DNA of 6,860 nucleotides. Origin: an uncultured Hyphomicrobiales bacterium. GTDB lineage: Bacteria > Pseudomonadota > Alphaproteobacteria > Rhizobiales > Beijerinckiaceae. The DNA lies in NCBI GenBank assembly GCA_903916165.1, contig CAIWVR010000306.1, positions 1-6,860 on the forward strand, given 5' to 3'. The first letter of the stretch is position 1. Each line of letters opens with the position of its first letter. Made by a program: the position numbers and the translations under genes. Below the pieces are notes generated by a model, which did not search any database, had not been told where the DNA came from, and worked only from the letters and a program-made list of their open reading frames with translations. This document shows, one piece after another, positions 6,088-6,860 of this stretch.

Positions 6088-6443
6088 ACCGAGGCGAAAT
6101 CTGGACGCTCGCCGGCGGGCCGGACTATGCGGGCAAACCGCGCCCCTGCGTCATTCTGCAGAGCGACGCCTTTAGAGAGACAGCGTCGCTGACGGTCTGC
6201 ACAATGACGTCCGACCCGACGGCGATGCCGATCTTTCGCATTCCCATCCAGCCTAGCGCTTTGAACGGGCTCGAAAAGCCGTCTCAACTCATGGCCGACA
6301 AGGTGACCACCATTCCCAAGACCAAACTCGGCCGCAAGATCGGGCGGCTTGAGGACAGCGATCTTCAGCAGCTTGGCCAGGCGATTATCATCTTCCTCAG
6401 CTTGGCGGAAGGCTCGCCGAGGGGCGACGCGGTGACACAATGA
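6084..6443 (+). CDS. mazF: MazF/PemK-family endoribonuclease toxin
   Basis: A 119-residue protein of the MazF (PemK) family, which cuts single-stranded RNA at short sequence motifs and stops growth unless bound by its antitoxin. Family marks are NRGEIW (2-7), KPRPCVILQ (18-26) with the probable catalytic arginine Arg20, the strand TVCTMTS (37-43) with the candidate catalytic threonine (Thr40 or Thr42), PSQLMADKVTTIPK (66-79) and IGRLEDSDLQQL (86-97). All conserved blocks are present, so it is probably functional. The fold should end near residue 108; the last 11 residues (EGSPRGDAVTQ) look like a short tail. The stop codon overlaps the ybgC start by 4 bp. GC in 6181-6300 was 72 of 120 by hand count, below the ruvB samples. 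Confidence 0.93.
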   Translation: MNRGEIWTLAGGPDYAGKPRPCVILQSDAFRETASLTVCTMTSDPTAMPIFRIPIQPSALNGLEKPSQLMADKVTTIPKTKLGRKIGRLEDSDLQQLGQAIIIFLSLAEGSPRGDAVTQ

Positions 6444-6841
6444 CCCCCCACGCCTTCCCGGTCCGCGTCTACTACGAAGACACCGACTTCTCCGGCGTCG
6501 TGTATCACGCGTCCTATCTGCGCTTCATGGAGCGGGGCCGCACCGAGATGCTGCGGGCGCGCGGCGTGTCGCAAGGCACCTCACTGTCGGCGGAACCGGG
6601 CGACCGCTTCGGCTTTGCCGTGCGGGCGATGACCATCGATTTCCGCCGCCCGGCCCGGATGGACGATCTTCTCACCATTGAAACGCAAGTCGTCGAGATC
6701 GGCGGCGCGTCGATGGAACTGGCGCAACGGGTCAAGCGCGGCGACGACCTGCTGGTCGAGGCCACGGTGCGCATCGCCTGCGTGGTCGACGGGCGGCCCT
6801 GCCGCATTCCTGCCGCGATCCGGGCTAGCCTGAGCGCGTGA
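6440..6841 (+). CDS. ybgC: Tol-Pal system-associated acyl-CoA thioesterase YbgC
   Basis: A 133-residue single-domain hotdog-fold thioesterase, nearly the same length as E. coli YbgC. The signature YYEDTDFSGVVYHASYL (11-27) holds the catalytic aspartate Asp16 (Asp18 in E. coli) and His23. It continues with RFMERGRTEMLR (28-39), the substrate-binding start of the central helix. YbgC hydrolyses acyl-CoA or acyl-ACP thioesters and is linked to the Tol-Pal envelope complex by gene order; its precise role there is unsettled. The gene usually follows ruvB and precedes tolQ in Rhizobiales; here mazEF lies between it and ruvB. The ATG at 6440 overlaps the mazF stop as ATGA. The upstream ribosome signal is only GGTGA with 4-nt spacing, so translation is probably coupled to mazF. 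The stop is 19 bases from the right edge and tolQ is expected beyond it. Confidence 0.94.
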   Translation: MTPHAFPVRVYYEDTDFSGVVYHASYLRFMERGRTEMLRARGVSQGTSLSAEPGDRFGFAVRAMTIDFRRPARMDDLLTIETQVVEIGGASMELAQRVKRGDDLLVEATVRIACVVDGRPCRIPAAIRASLSA

Positions 6842-6860
6842 GTCGCACGGTGCCGCATAA

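Noticed and set aside
1..6860. CRISPR arrays, tRNA or rRNA genes, insertion sequences
   Set aside because: No regularly spaced repeats, no tRNA-like or rRNA-like sequence and no transposase motif were seen in any part of the window.

Overview
The window looks like a chromosomal segment of a GC-rich alphaproteobacterium, most likely a member of the Hyphomicrobiales (Rhizobiales). The grounds are the high GC content, protein sequences of alphaproteobacterial type, and the order ruvC-ruvA-ruvB-ybgC, which in these bacteria usually leads into the tol-pal genes. The genus cannot be named from sequence alone.

Layout. Bases 1-57 (minus strand) hold the first 19 codons of what is probably serC, running off the left edge. 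Next, also on the minus strand, is glmM (125-1483), for the mutase step towards UDP-GlcNAc. A 158-bp divergent spacer leads to an ArsC-type arsenate reductase gene (1642-2013, plus). It meets a TauE/SafE (TSUP) membrane permease gene (1979-2758, minus) tail to tail, and the two overlap by 35 bp. From 2829 on is the Holliday-junction operon: ruvC (2829-3350), ruvA (3414-4028) and ruvB (4729-5769), followed by ybgC (6440-6841). The final 19 bases show nothing identifiable.

The notable feature is that this housekeeping block is interrupted twice by unrelated type II toxin-antitoxin (TA) modules. A BrnT/BrnA pair lies antisense between ruvA and ruvB (4681 down to 3958). A MazE-like/MazF pair lies in the sense direction between ruvB and ybgC (5842-6443). 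The mazE, mazF and ybgC genes are joined by two 4-bp ATGA overlaps, so ybgC translation is probably coupled to the toxin gene. The brnA 3' end runs 71 bp into ruvA on the opposite strand, and brnT and ruvB start divergently from a shared 47-bp spacer. Expression of ruvB and ybgC is therefore physically tied to the TA control regions.

Three palindromes fit regulatory sites: a perfect 16-mer before mazE, an 8-mer in the brnT/ruvB spacer, and a 13-mer abutting the ruvC start codon. A one-mismatch match to the alphaproteobacterial LexA box lies before ruvA. Every protein assignment rests on motifs read by eye; no database search was possible.
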